64,000 nt of DNA from Nocardia cyriacigeorgica (lineage in GTDB: Bacteria; Actinomycetota; Actinomycetes; Mycobacteriales; Mycobacteriaceae): assembly GCF_010868145.1 (NCBI RefSeq), contig NZ_JAAGUY010000005.1, forward strand, positions 124,001 through 188,000, in the 5' to 3' direction. Numbering within the stretch: the first letter of the stretch is position 1; each line of letters opens with the position of its first letter. The notes under the pieces are model-generated. The model saw only the letters and a list, made by a program, of their open reading frames with translations. It was not told the origin of the DNA and searched no databases. Position numbers and translations under genes: made by a program. Below are positions 35,579 through 44,573 of the stretch, one piece after another.

Positions 35579-36793
35579 GTGACCGCATCATCGCAAACGA
35601 TTCCAACGCGCGCGGCTCGACCTGCGCTGGAGCTGCTCGAGCGCGTCGGGGAATTGGCCGACGAGCTGGTCTCCCGGATTACCGCCGCCGACCGCTCCTA
35701 CGGTGATTCCGGTCTGCTCACCGCCGAGGAACTACGCGAGGCGTGCCTGACCAATCTGACCGCGATCATCGGTGCACTCGGTGGCACCGAGCCCGCCCGG
35801 CTGCAACCGGCGCGCGCGGTGGGGCGGCTCAAGGCCGAGCGCGGCGTCCCGATCGCCGCACTGCTGCATGCCTTCCGGCTCGGTGGCCGCTTGATCTGGG
35901 AGCAGCTGACCACGCGCTCCCCCGTGCCCGGCGATCCGGAGGTCCGCGATCTCGCCACCTCGCTGTGGGAACTCATCGATACCTACTCCGACACCGCGGT
36001 CGAGGCCTATCGCGAGACCGAGATCCTGCTCGCCCACGCCGACGCGCAGGCCCAGAGCCGATTGATCCGGACCCTCTTCGACGACAACTCGGGCAACCCT
36101 GCCCGCGCCCTGACGGCGCTGCGGACTCTCGGCCTGCCGGAGCACGGAACCTACGCCGTGGTGTCGATCGAAACCGACGATCCCGGTACGGCATTGCCCG
36201 GCAACCTCGTCACCACGGTGAAGGATGCCGGGGCTCGCTCGGTCTGGGATTCACAGATCGATACCCACGCCGGGTTGCTGTGCACCGGATCGACCGCGGC
36301 GATCGACCGTGCCGCGGCGACGCTGGCAGGCCTTGTGGCCGGGCGGATCGGCGTGAGCACGAGTTTCACGAGTCCGCATGCCATCCTCGGCGCGCTGGCC
36401 GAGGCTCGCCTCGCCGCGCGGAGCGCACGGCCGGGTTCGGGCCGGGCCGTCCGATTCGGTGACGACCCCGTCGCCCACCTGCTGGTCATGCTGCCCGAGG
36501 CGAGCAGACAGGCGGCGACCCAGATCCTCGGCCCGGTGCTCGACCTGCCCGCACCCGAGCGCGACGACCTGATCGTGGCGCTACAGGCCTGGTACGCATG
36601 CCACGGCTCGACCGCCGCGGCCGCCGAACAGCTACATTGCCATCGCAATACCGTGCGCTACCGTCTGCGCAAGATCCGCGACCTCACCGGCCGCGACACC
36701 GCCGATCCCGCGCGGTCGGCGGAGCTCCATCTAGCGCTACAGGCCGTCACGCTCCTCGGGCCCGGCCCCATGCCGGCCGACACTTCGGCTTAG
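35579..36793 (+). CDS. PucR/CdaR-type helix-turn-helix regulator
   Basis: A 404-aa regulator. The N-terminal half is helical (RsbT-co-antagonist-like, LTAEELREACLTNLTAIIGA, LKAERGVPIAALLHAFRLGG). The C-terminus has the PucR helix-turn-helix: ALQAWYACHGSTAAAAEQLH followed by CHRNTVRYRLRKIRDLTG. No receiver domain is present. The start is GTG 35579; no strong ribosome binding site is seen. It is divergent from the aldehyde dehydrogenase/GMC operon and is the likely regulator of it (inference from position and shared dyads). Confidence 0.88.
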   Translation: MTASSQTIPTRAARPALELLERVGELADELVSRITAADRSYGDSGLLTAEELREACLTNLTAIIGALGGTEPARLQPARAVGRLKAERGVPIAALLHAFRLGGRLIWEQLTTRSPVPGDPEVRDLATSLWELIDTYSDTAVEAYRETEILLAHADAQAQSRLIRTLFDDNSGNPARALTALRTLGLPEHGTYAVVSIETDDPGTALPGNLVTTVKDAGARSVWDSQIDTHAGLLCTGSTAAIDRAAATLAGLVAGRIGVSTSFTSPHAILGALAEARLAARSARPGSGRAVRFGDDPVAHLLVMLPEASRQAATQILGPVLDLPAPERDDLIVALQAWYACHGSTAAAAEQLHCHRNTVRYRLRKIRDLTGRDTADPARSAELHLALQAVTLLGPGPMPADTSA

Positions 36794-36857
36794 CCGGGTT
36801 ACCCGGCGGCGCATCGTTGTGTCGGCGGCCGGGATCGCCGTGCCGAGTGCGCGAGGA

Positions 36858-37169
36858 CTATCCGTAGTGGCAGACGTAGTGCATGGTCTCGCGCACCTCG
36901 ATGTCGAAGGAGCTGTCACCCGGGACGGAGAACGATTCGCCCGCGCGGTAGACCACGGCCTCATCGGCGCCGGCGAAGGTGACCGCGCATTCGCCCTCGA
37001 TCAGCTCCATGACCTCGGGCGCTGCCGTGCCGAACGTCAGAGTGGCGGGCTGGATGACGCCGACCGACTTGCGGGTGCCGTCGGCCAGCTCGAGGCTGTA
37101 GCTGACGCACTTTCCGTCGAAGTAGACGTTGGCCTTCTTCGCGACGCTGACATTCTCGTACTTCGACAT
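36858..37169 (-). CDS. ppnP: Pyrimidine/purine nucleoside phosphorylase PpnP
   Basis: A 103-aa cupin-fold protein of the PpnP (YaiE, DUF1255) family, which splits several nucleosides with phosphate into base and ribose-1-phosphate. Elements are [40 protein letters not shown] and the C-terminal MHYVCHYG. Length and motifs match the family closely. The start ATG has GGGAAAAGG-type purine-rich sequence upstream. It lies between the PucR-type gene and the SDR gene, apparently on its own. Confidence 0.95.
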   Translation of the reverse strand: MSKYENVSVAKKANVYFDGKCVSYSLELADGTRKSVGVIQPATLTFGTAAPEVMELIEGECAVTFAGADEAVVYRAGESFSVPGDSSFDIEVRETMHYVCHYG

Positions 37170-37284
37170 GTTCCCTTTTCCCGTGGTGAGCTGGAGGGCG
37201 TCAGCCTACTTCAGCCCCGCGCGGCCCCGGCACCACAGTGGACACGGCCTGAGTGCGGGACATCGACGGCGCGCGCTGCCCGAG

Positions 37285-38259
37285 TCACGCCTGGTCGAGC
37301 TGGGCGTTGACCAGAGCCTCGAATTGGTCGCGACCGGAGGCTCCGAGAGCGCCGCCGATGGCCGTCGCCAGGCGGTCGAAGGGGTCCTCGAGTGGGAGCT
37401 GTTCGAGGTGCGCGGCGAGCTCGGCCATGGTCCACAGGTCGTCGGTCTTCTCGATCCGCGCTCCACGGGACCAGCCGTGGTTGAGGGCGATCGATCCGCC
37501 GCGCACCGACAGCACCTGGCCCGTAAGTGGACAGGATGAACCGACGAGGTAGGCGACGAGGGGGGCAACCATCACGGGGTCTGTCGGATCGAGGCCATCG
37601 GACGGCGTCTCGGTCATCCCGGGCACCTGCTCGGTGAGGCGGGTGCGGATCATGGACGGGCTGACGCAATTCACGCGCACCCCGAGGCGTCGCAGCTCGA
37701 GTGCGTGCACCGTTGTCATCGCGGCGACGCCCGCGTTGGCGGCCGCGTAGTTGGTCTGGGTGGGCAGCGGATTCAGCAGGCCCGAACCCGATGCCGAATT
37801 CACGATCGCGCGGTCGATCCGATCGCCGGCCTCGTAGCGTTCGCGCCAGAATGCGGTGGCCCAGCGGCTGACGGCGAAGGTTCCCTTCAGCTTGACCGCG
37901 ACGACATCGTCGAATTCGGGCTCCGACAATCGTTCCAGGCCCTTGTTGACCTCGATGGTGGCGTTGTTGACCACGGCATGCAGGTCGCCGAACTCCGTGA
38001 CCGCCCGTTGCACCATCCGCTCGGCCGCGCCCCAATCGGTGACGCTGCCATTGTCGGCCACCGCGTTCCCGCCGGACGCCCGGATTTCGCCGACCACGTC
38101 GGCGGCGACGGAGCTGTCCCCACCGGACCCGTCGATCGCGACGCCCGGATCGTTGACGACCACATTCGCTCCGGCAGCAGCCAGATAGATCGCCTCGGCC
38201 CTGCCGATTCCGCGGCCCGCGCCGGTGATCAATACGGTCCGGCCGGTCAACTCACCCAT
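37285..38259 (-). CDS. Short-chain dehydrogenase/reductase with altered catalytic lysine
   Basis: A 324-aa SDR. The NAD(P) motif is ITGAGRGIGRAEA and the NNAG-like element reads VVNNATIE. The catalytic serine is in NSASGSG and the tyrosine in NYAAANAGV. The usual YxxxK lysine is asparagine in the DNA (codon AAC), so the normal proton relay is incomplete. The C-terminus is extended by about 60 residues (TMAELAAHLEQLPLEDPFDR). I chose ATG 38259, which has AAGGGG upstream. It is divergent from a TetR regulator, with a large inverted repeat at 38284-38313 between them, so it is very likely its target. Confidence 0.92.
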   Translation of the reverse strand: MGELTGRTVLITGAGRGIGRAEAIYLAAAGANVVVNDPGVAIDGSGGDSSVAADVVGEIRASGGNAVADNGSVTDWGAAERMVQRAVTEFGDLHAVVNNATIEVNKGLERLSEPEFDDVVAVKLKGTFAVSRWATAFWRERYEAGDRIDRAIVNSASGSGLLNPLPTQTNYAAANAGVAAMTTVHALELRRLGVRVNCVSPSMIRTRLTEQVPGMTETPSDGLDPTDPVMVAPLVAYLVGSSCPLTGQVLSVRGGSIALNHGWSRGARIEKTDDLWTMAELAAHLEQLPLEDPFDRLATAIGGALGASGRDQFEALVNAQLDQA

Positions 38260-38283
38260 GTCGGTGCCCCTTTTCGGTAGATG

Positions 38284-38313
38284 TTGCACTAGTGCATTTC
38301 TACACTAGTGCAA
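38284..38313. promoter_or_regulatory. TetR operator between SDR and TetR genes
   Basis: TTGCACTAGTG (38284-38294) and CACTAGTGCAA (38303-38313) are a perfect 11-bp inverted repeat. Each arm also holds the palindrome CACTAGTG, so two sites lie 16 bases apart. This is typical of a TetR operator shared by divergent genes. Confidence 0.75.
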
Positions 38314-38343
38314 TCAATTGCGATAGGGGCTACTCTGCCTCTC

Positions 38344-38934
38344 GTGAGCGAGACGATCGGCCTGCGACAGCAGAAGCGCCAAGCGACCCGAGCCGCGATC
38401 GTCCGTGCCGCGACAACGCTGTTCCTCGAGCACGGATTCGCAGCCACCTCGATCACGGATATCGCAGCGGCGGCAGGGGTTTCACGCCGGACGTTCTTCC
38501 TGTACTTCCCGTCGAAGGAAGATGTGCTCTTCCACCACATCGAGGAGTACATTCAGGCCGCCACCGGCACGATCGTGCGGCTCGATGCCGACGCCACCCC
38601 CTGGGATGCGGTGCAAGCCGCCATGGCGACACTCATCGACGCGTTCGAAGCAGCCACCGCCCGCACCGACGAACTCGCCGACCTGCGCGCCGAACTGTTC
38701 CGTTCCACACAGGGACTCCCCGGATCGCTGATGGCCCGCCTGCAATCGGTGCACACAACGGTCCTCGACGCGATTCACACCCGCTTCCCCGATTCTGTCG
38801 ATCAGCCCGCGACCACCGCCCATCTCGGCGCCTGCCTTGGCGCGACCACCGCAGCCGCCACATCCACCGCCGCAGGCGAACGCGCGACGGCGATGCGCGC
38901 AGCCGTCCGCCGGGCAGGTATCGGATTCCGATAG
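38344..38934 (+). CDS. TetR-family transcriptional regulator
   Basis: A 196-aa regulator. The N-terminal helix-turn-helix is at residues 10-57 (ITDIAAAAGVSRRTFFLYF). The C-terminal ligand domain has no recognisable specificity. The start is GTG 38344. It is divergent from the SDR gene and separated from it by the inverted repeat at 38284-38313, so it most likely represses both genes. The C-terminal half is rich in Ala and Thr. The ligand is unknown. Confidence 0.92.
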   Translation: MSETIGLRQQKRQATRAAIVRAATTLFLEHGFAATSITDIAAAAGVSRRTFFLYFPSKEDVLFHHIEEYIQAATGTIVRLDADATPWDAVQAAMATLIDAFEAATARTDELADLRAELFRSTQGLPGSLMARLQSVHTTVLDAIHTRFPDSVDQPATTAHLGACLGATTAAATSTAAGERATAMRAAVRRAGIGFR

Positions 38935-38969
38935 CCGACGAACGGCCGAGCTCTCACCTTCGGGATCGA

Positions 38970-39707
38970 TCAGTCGCCCCACCCACCGGCATCGATGATT
39001 TCGTCCCAGGTCGAATAGGGCAGATCAGGGTGGCGCTGGTGCACGATTTCGCCGGGGAGGGTGCCGGGGAAGGCTTTGCGAGGGTCGGCCAGGGCTTGAG
39101 TTTCGATGACGTCGGTGAGGGCTCGGGTGCCGCCGAGGCGGGGGTAGCCGGCGTGGACGAGATCGGCATAGCCGGGTGGGAGGTCGCCGGGGCTGCCGCC
39201 CACGTCGATGCCGATACCTTCCACGGCGATCCGGATCTCCGCGGGTCGGCGGCGACGGTAGACGGGGGAATCACTGAAGGCCGAAGTATGTCCCGCGATG
39301 GCGTCCCACACGGTGTCGACCCTTGCGTCGGTGACGCCGTTGCGCTCGAGGAATTCGGCCGCGTAGTCGGCGCCGTCGACCTCGAATCGCTGATGGCCGT
39401 TGGCGATATCGCCGAGCCCGATGTCGTGCAGGGCGCAGATGAGGTACATGACCTCCTCGTCGTAGTCAGCGCCCGGTTGCAGGCCTTGCGCGCCGGCAAT
39501 CGCACGGCCGAAGAGGAACCCGCGGATGCTGTGGTTGCGCACCGGCGGCGTGAGGGACGTGTCGATCAGATGTCGCGTCGCCGCAGCTATCGGCGAGGTC
39601 GGCAGCGCGAGCGCATCCGGTTCGGCGAATGCCGTGGTTCTCGGTAGCGCGACGGCCGCACCGGCCAGAGCGGCGGTGCCGAGTGCTGTGCGGCGAGGGA
39701 TTTCCAT
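38970..39707 (-). CDS. Tat-exported HD-domain hydrolase (cyanamide-hydratase-like)
   Basis: A 245-aa protein. The N-terminus has a twin-arginine signal (EIPRRTALGTAALAGAAVAL), implying export of a folded metalloprotein. The HD-type metal site is visible as VRNHSIRGFLFG, ICALHDIGLGD and IAGHTSAF. This order is closest to the cyanamide hydratase (Ddi2)-like HD proteins rather than to nucleotide phosphodiesterases. The C-terminal part matches small HD hydrolases in actinobacteria. I chose ATG 39707, which places RR at residues 5-6. Two dyads lie about 90 and 120 bases upstream. Substrate unknown. Confidence 0.87.
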   Translation of the reverse strand: MEIPRRTALGTAALAGAAVALPRTTAFAEPDALALPTSPIAAATRHLIDTSLTPPVRNHSIRGFLFGRAIAGAQGLQPGADYDEEVMYLICALHDIGLGDIANGHQRFEVDGADYAAEFLERNGVTDARVDTVWDAIAGHTSAFSDSPVYRRRRPAEIRIAVEGIGIDVGGSPGDLPPGYADLVHAGYPRLGGTRALTDVIETQALADPRKAFPGTLPGEIVHQRHPDLPYSTWDEIIDAGGWGD

Positions 39708-39796
39708 GACTGCTCCGATCACGAAGGGTCCTGACGGTCCGCTGGGCGCGAAACCGGCCCGAAGGAACGCGGTTTCGTCTCGCACCGCCAGACAAC

Positions 39797-39842
39797 CTTC
39801 AGGCTCGTTGAAGCATAGCCATGGGCTTCAGTAAAGTTGAAG
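39797..39842 (-). promoter_or_regulatory. Two identical-architecture dyads around a -10 box, upstream of the HD hydrolase gene
   Basis: CTTCA-N7-TGAAG occurs twice, at 39797-39813 and 39826-39842, 29 bases apart. On the minus strand a TATGCT (39813-39818) that could be the -10 box lies between them, so a bound repressor would block it. The gap 39843-39980 shows nothing else. Confidence 0.55.
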
Positions 39843-39980
39843 GATGTGATCGAAGACTCGGTCTGCCAGCGTGATTCAGCCGCTCGTGCTCCTGCTCGCC
39901 GCATGGTTGGCGCGAACAGGTGTCGGCATCACCGCCTGACCGACCGCCGGCACTGTGCCCGGCTCGCCGAGCACACCGAC

Positions 39981-41360
39981 TCAGGGCACCATCGGCGTCG
40001 CGTCATGGGTGAACCCGCCCGCATCGTGGCTGGTCAGCGGCACCGACTGTGGGTGCACCGTCAAATGATCAATACCGCGACGCACGTCGTCGAGCAACAG
40101 GTCGACCATGTCGTGGGTGAACCCGTGGCGCAGGACCGCGCGCATGATCACCTCCTCGTCGCGGTTCTTCGGCAACGGATACGCCGCGATCAGCCAACCT
40201 CGGGATCGCAGCCGGTCGGACAGCTCGTAGAGATTGAATCCGGGATCGCCGGTGAGCCGCCAGGACACCGCGGTGATACCGCGGTTCGGGTCGCCGGCGT
40301 GGATGAGTTCGAACGGGCCAAGCTCGGCCAGCCCTTCGGCGAGATGACGCGCGACGTGGTAGATCGCGGACTGCAGCCGGGTGTAGCCGAGGCGCCCGAG
40401 CCGAATGAACTCGTAGTACTGGGTGATCGCCTGGCCACCGGGCCGGGAGAAGTTCACGTTGAACGTGGCCATGCTGCCACCGAGGTAGGTGACGTCGAAT
40501 ATCAGTTCGGCGGGCAGATCGGCGGCTTCGCGCCAGATCGCCCAGCCGACGCCGAGCGGCGCGAGACCGGTCTTGTGACCGGAGGCGTTGATCGATTTCA
40601 CCCGCGGTAACCGGAAGTCCCACACCAGCTCCCGCGCGGTGAACGGCGCGAGGAAGCCGCCGCTGGCCGCGTCGACATGGATCGGGATATCCAGTCCGGT
40701 GGAGGCCTGAATATCGTCGAGCGCCTTGCTGATTCCCGCGACATCCTCGAACAGACCGGTGAACGTCTGGCCGAAAGTGGGCACAACCATGATCGTGTTC
40801 TCATCGCAGTGGGCGGCGATATCGTCCGGATGCATCGTGTACTGGTCGCCGCGCAACGGGATCTGGCGGATCTCCACGTCGAAGTAGCGCGCGAACTTCT
40901 CCCAGCACACCTGCACCGGTCCGCAGACGAAATTCGGCACACCAGTACCGCCGCCGCGGCCGCGCCAGCGGAATTTGGCCGCGAGCCCGCCGAGCATGGC
41001 CGCCTCACTCGACCCGATGGTCGAGGTGCCGAGAGTCGCGGCGGGGTCGGGTGCGTGCCACAGGTCGGCCACCATCCGCACGGCGCGGTGCTCGAGTTCG
41101 GCGGTCTGCGGATACTCGTCCTTGTCCACGATGTTCTTGTCGATCGACTCGAACATCAGGCGCCGGGCCTGATCGTCGATCCACGTCGTACAGAACGTAG
41201 CCAGGTTCATCCGAGAGACGCCGTCGAGGGCGAGCTCGTCGTGCACGATCTCGTAGGCGACCTGGGGTAGCAGTTCCGGTTCTGGGAAGCCGGCCTTGGG
41301 CGCGGCCCGGCCGAACGCGGGTAGAGCGAATAGATCGTCGGCGTCGCGTGATGTCGCCAT
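39981..41360 (-). CDS. gadB: Glutamate decarboxylase
   Basis: A 459-aa pyridoxal-phosphate enzyme that converts glutamate to 4-aminobutyrate and CO2, consuming a proton. The lysine-binding motif is SINASGHKTGLAPLG. Others are HVDAASGGFLAPF, ATLGTSTIGSSEAAMLGGLA and QYYEFIRLGRLGY. The length matches bacterial glutamate decarboxylases. I chose ATG 41360, preceded by GGAGG. There is no glutamate/GABA antiporter next to it. It is divergent from two universal stress proteins, which fits an acid or general stress context. The calmodulin-binding tail of plant enzymes is absent. Confidence 0.95.
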   Translation of the reverse strand: MATSRDADDLFALPAFGRAAPKAGFPEPELLPQVAYEIVHDELALDGVSRMNLATFCTTWIDDQARRLMFESIDKNIVDKDEYPQTAELEHRAVRMVADLWHAPDPAATLGTSTIGSSEAAMLGGLAAKFRWRGRGGGTGVPNFVCGPVQVCWEKFARYFDVEIRQIPLRGDQYTMHPDDIAAHCDENTIMVVPTFGQTFTGLFEDVAGISKALDDIQASTGLDIPIHVDAASGGFLAPFTARELVWDFRLPRVKSINASGHKTGLAPLGVGWAIWREAADLPAELIFDVTYLGGSMATFNVNFSRPGGQAITQYYEFIRLGRLGYTRLQSAIYHVARHLAEGLAELGPFELIHAGDPNRGITAVSWRLTGDPGFNLYELSDRLRSRGWLIAAYPLPKNRDEEVIMRAVLRHGFTHDMVDLLLDDVRRGIDHLTVHPQSVPLTSHDAGGFTHDATPMVP

Positions 41361-41508
41361 CGGACCTCCACACCTTGTGTGATGCTTGAACCGCATGACC
41401 GTCCAAGCATGCCACGGCTAGGCTGGTCGCTGCGTCACCAGATGAGATCAACCGCACCTCGCTTCGGTCGGATACTCGCTCGGTCCGGCCTCGACATGGG
41501 AGGCCGCC

Positions 41509-42432
41509 TTGTCGGAACAGCCTGTTGGACACTCCGCCGGGGACGTAATCGTCGGTATAGACGGTTCGGCGGGTTCGTTGACGGCCGCGCGCTGGGCGGC
41601 CGGGTTCGCCACCGAACGCGGCCGCGCACTGCGCCTCGCGCACGGCATGGAGCTGGTCGGCACGGCGAAGCTGGTCAGCACCTCGGGCGGCGTCACATCG
41701 TCGCTGCTGGAGGCGTTGAAAGAGAACTCCCGCCACCTGCTGGACCGAGCCGAAGAAGCCGTCACCGCGGAGACGCCCGATCTGGCCGTCTCGACGCGTG
41801 TTTCGGTGGGTAGTGCAGCCGCCCTGCTGATCGAGGAAAGCGCAGGGGCCTACGCGGTGATACTCGGCGCCACCGGGAACGTCGGCGTTCTCGGCCATAT
41901 CGGTTCGACGCTACTGACGGTGGTGTCCCGAGCACACGGGCCCGTCATCGTGGTGCGGACCGACGCCGAGGGGGCGATTCGGTCGACCGGCCCCGTGGTC
42001 GTCGGTGTGGATGGCAGCCCGGTCAGTGAGGCCGCTCTCGCCACCGCCTTCACCGAAGCCGCCGTCCGCCGCACCGATCTGGTCGCAATCCATGTGCACT
42101 ACGATCGACGGCTCGAATCCGAACGGCTGCGAAAATTTCTGCCCGAGATCGAGGTCGAAAACGCCGGCCAGGAGGTGCTCGGCGAGCGCCTGGCCGGTTG
42201 GCAGGAGGAGTTTCCCGACGTCACCGTTCTGCGTAAGACCTACAGCGACAATCCGACCGCACGGTTGCGTGAGTGGTCTGATAGCGCCCAACTCGTCGTG
42301 GTCGGCAGTCGCGGCCGCGGCGGATTCACCGGTCTCCTGCTCGGCTCCACCTCGCACTCACTGGTCCAGCATGCCGGATGTCCGGTGATGGTCGTCCGGC
42401 CGGAGAATTCCACGGAAGGACGCGACCGATGA
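41509..42432 (+). CDS. Universal stress protein, tandem-domain
   Basis: A 307-aa protein made of two universal stress domains (about 11-147 and 160-300). Both begin with the VIVGIDGSAGS/VVVGVDGSPVS motif, and the second ends with GSRGRGGFTGLLLGSTS, the ATP-binding G-2x-G-9x-G(S/T) pattern. The first domain has the weaker GATGNVGVLGHIGST. The start is TTG 41509, with GGGAGG 5 bases upstream. The stop overlaps the ATG of the next universal stress gene (ATGA), so the two are translationally coupled. Confidence 0.95.
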   Translation: MSEQPVGHSAGDVIVGIDGSAGSLTAARWAAGFATERGRALRLAHGMELVGTAKLVSTSGGVTSSLLEALKENSRHLLDRAEEAVTAETPDLAVSTRVSVGSAAALLIEESAGAYAVILGATGNVGVLGHIGSTLLTVVSRAHGPVIVVRTDAEGAIRSTGPVVVGVDGSPVSEAALATAFTEAAVRRTDLVAIHVHYDRRLESERLRKFLPEIEVENAGQEVLGERLAGWQEEFPDVTVLRKTYSDNPTARLREWSDSAQLVVVGSRGRGGFTGLLLGSTSHSLVQHAGCPVMVVRPENSTEGRDR

Positions 42433-43307
42433 CCACACCGATCAAGCCCGCCGATGCGCCCATCGTCGTCGCGGTCGACGGCTCACCGCAGTCCATGCAC
42501 GCGGTGGCCTGGGCGGCAGCCAACGCGGCGTCGCGGGCACGGGCGCTGCGTATCGTCGCCTCGCCGGAGCTGCCCCCGGATATGCGGCCGAGTGTGCTGT
42601 TCTCCGCGGAGGACATCGCCGGGTCCCGCAGCCGGTCCGAGCAGACGCTGGCCAGGGCCGCGGAGGTCGCCGCCTTGAGTGCGGTGCCCGAGATCTCGAC
42701 CGAGCTGATCGACGGGCGCATCGTGCCGTACCTGCTCGAGCGTTCGGCGGATGCGGTGATGCTTGTGGTGGGTAGCCGCGGGCTCGGCGCGTATCGGCGC
42801 AGTCTGCTCGGCTCGGTCAGCACCGCCGTGACAAGGCATGCGAACTGTCCGGTCGCGGTGATCCGCGAGGTGTCGGCCACCGATGTGGTGTCGGCGGCCA
42901 AACCGGTCCTGGTCGGCGTCGACGGCACCCGCAACAGTGAGCCGGCCATCGAGATGGCCTTCGACGAAGCGGCCCGGCGCAAGGTCGGGCTGATCGCTCT
43001 GCACTCCTGGACCGACGTCACCGGTATGGACGTGCCGATGCTCGATTGGGTGGACAGTGAGGACATCGAGGCGGCGACACTGGCCGAGTCCTTGGCCGGA
43101 TATGCCGAGCGGTATCCCGACGTCGAGGTGCAGCGCGTGCTGGAACGCGACCGGCCCGCGCGCTCACTTGCCCGCGAGGCCGACAATGCCCAGCTGGTGG
43201 TGGTCGGCAGTCACGGCCGCGGCGGATTCACCGGCATGTTGCTCGGTTCAACCTCGGAATCGGTGCTGCACTCGGTGGAATGCCCGGTGATCGTCGTTCG
43301 TGGGTGA
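42429..43307 (+). CDS. Universal stress protein, tandem-domain (second copy)
   Basis: A 292-aa paralogue of the preceding gene, also with two universal stress domains (about 11-142 and 153-290). Motifs are IVVAVDGSPQS, GSRGLGAYRRSLLGSVS, VLVGVDGTRNS and GSHGRGGFTGMLLGSTS, so both halves keep an ATP-binding pattern, unlike the first copy. It overlaps the upstream gene by four bases. Tandem stress-protein pairs are common in mycobacteria under oxygen-starvation control, but no dormancy-type regulator box was identified here. Confidence 0.94.
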   Translation: MTTPIKPADAPIVVAVDGSPQSMHAVAWAAANAASRARALRIVASPELPPDMRPSVLFSAEDIAGSRSRSEQTLARAAEVAALSAVPEISTELIDGRIVPYLLERSADAVMLVVGSRGLGAYRRSLLGSVSTAVTRHANCPVAVIREVSATDVVSAAKPVLVGVDGTRNSEPAIEMAFDEAARRKVGLIALHSWTDVTGMDVPMLDWVDSEDIEAATLAESLAGYAERYPDVEVQRVLERDRPARSLAREADNAQLVVVGSHGRGGFTGMLLGSTSESVLHSVECPVIVVRG

Positions 43308-43406
43308 GGATGTGATCGACCTTCTGGCGAACGGCTGCGAATCCGTGTTAACTTAGTGCGGAATGGTCATTAACTTGACCGGTCGGCCGGAAGTCAGGAG
43401 TTGGTC

Positions 43407-44573
43407 ATGGAGACCGCGGTCATCGTCGACGTCGTGCGCACACCCTCGGGCAAGGGGAAGGCCGGTGGCGGACTCTCCGACGTGCACCCCGCCACGCTGT
43501 TGGCAGGCGTGCTCTCGGACCTACTCGGCCGCAACGACCTCGATCCCGCCCTGGTCGACGATGTGATCGGCGGCTGCGTCACCCAGAGCGGTGAGCAGGC
43601 GTTCAACATCAGCCGCACCGCGGTACTCGCGGCCGGATTCCCGGAGTCGGTGCCCGCCACCACCGTCGACCGCCAGTGTGGATCGAGCCAGCAGGCCGCG
43701 CATTTCGCCGCACAGGGTGTGATCTCGGGTGCCTACGACATCGCCATCGCCTGCGGTGTCGAATCGATGAGCCGCGTGCCGATGTTCTCCAATGCCGCCG
43801 GCCAGGACGCCAACCGCGGCCCCATCGCGAACCGCTACCCGGAAGGCCTGGTGCAGCAGGGCATTTCCGCGGAACTGCTGGCGGCACGATGGAAGCTGGA
43901 CCGCGCCCGGCTCGACGAGTTCGCCGCTCGCTCACATCAATTGGCCGCCGAGACCGCCGCGGCCGGTGGATTCGATCGTGAACTCGTCACCGCGGGACGC
44001 CTCGATGCCGACGAGACCATCCGTGGTGCGACGACGGTCGACAAGCTCGCCGGACTGAAGCCCGCCTTCACCGACGAGACCTACCTGCAGCGGTTCCCGG
44101 AGATCGAATGGTCGATCACCGCGGGCAACTCGTCTCCACTCACCGACGGCGCCTCGGCCGCGCTCATCATGAGCGAGCGGATCGCGAACAAGCTCGGCCT
44201 CCGGCCGCGGGCGCGGTTCCATTCGTTCGCCGTCGTCGGCGACGATCCGCTGCTCATGCTCACCGCTGTCGTCCCGGCCACCCGTAAAGCGCTGGACCGA
44301 GCCGGTTTGAGCATCGACGATGTGGATGCCTACGAGGTCAATGAGGCCTTCGCCCCGGTACCGCTGGTGTGGCAGCACGAACTCGGCGCCGACCCGGCCA
44401 AGCTGAACCCACGCGGTGGCGCCATCGCCCTCGGTCACCCGCTCGGCGCCTCCGGCACCCGCATCCTGACCACCATGGTCAACCACCTGGAGCAGACCGG
44501 CGGCCGCTGGGGCCTGCAAACCATGTGCGAGGCGGGCGGTTTGGCCAATGCCACCATCATCGAGCGACTCTGA
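43407..44573 (+). CDS. Acetyl-CoA C-acetyltransferase/thiolase
   Basis: A 388-aa thiolase that condenses or cleaves acyl-CoA. The active-site cysteine is in TVDRQCGSSQQAA, the histidine in GGAIALGHPLGASGTR, and the second cysteine in QTMCEAGGLANATI. All three are intact. Length is normal for a degradative or biosynthetic thiolase. The start ATG 43407 has AGGAG 6 bases upstream. The stop codon TGA is followed directly by the TCA that is the stop of the convergent XRE-cupin gene, with no bases between. The two direct TTAACTT repeats at 43347-43375 upstream could be regulatory. Confidence 0.95.
   Translation: METAVIVDVVRTPSGKGKAGGGLSDVHPATLLAGVLSDLLGRNDLDPALVDDVIGGCVTQSGEQAFNISRTAVLAAGFPESVPATTVDRQCGSSQQAAHFAAQGVISGAYDIAIACGVESMSRVPMFSNAAGQDANRGPIANRYPEGLVQQGISAELLAARWKLDRARLDEFAARSHQLAAETAAAGGFDRELVTAGRLDADETIRGATTVDKLAGLKPAFTDETYLQRFPEIEWSITAGNSSPLTDGASAALIMSERIANKLGLRPRARFHSFAVVGDDPLLMLTAVVPATRKALDRAGLSIDDVDAYEVNEAFAPVPLVWQHELGADPAKLNPRGGAIALGHPLGASGTRILTTMVNHLEQTGGRWGLQTMCEAGGLANATIIERL

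Noticed and set aside
36793..36807. GCCGGGT-T-ACCCGGC palindrome after the PucR-type gene as terminator
   Set aside because: The 1-base centre and short arms give a poor hairpin; it may be chance in GC-rich DNA.
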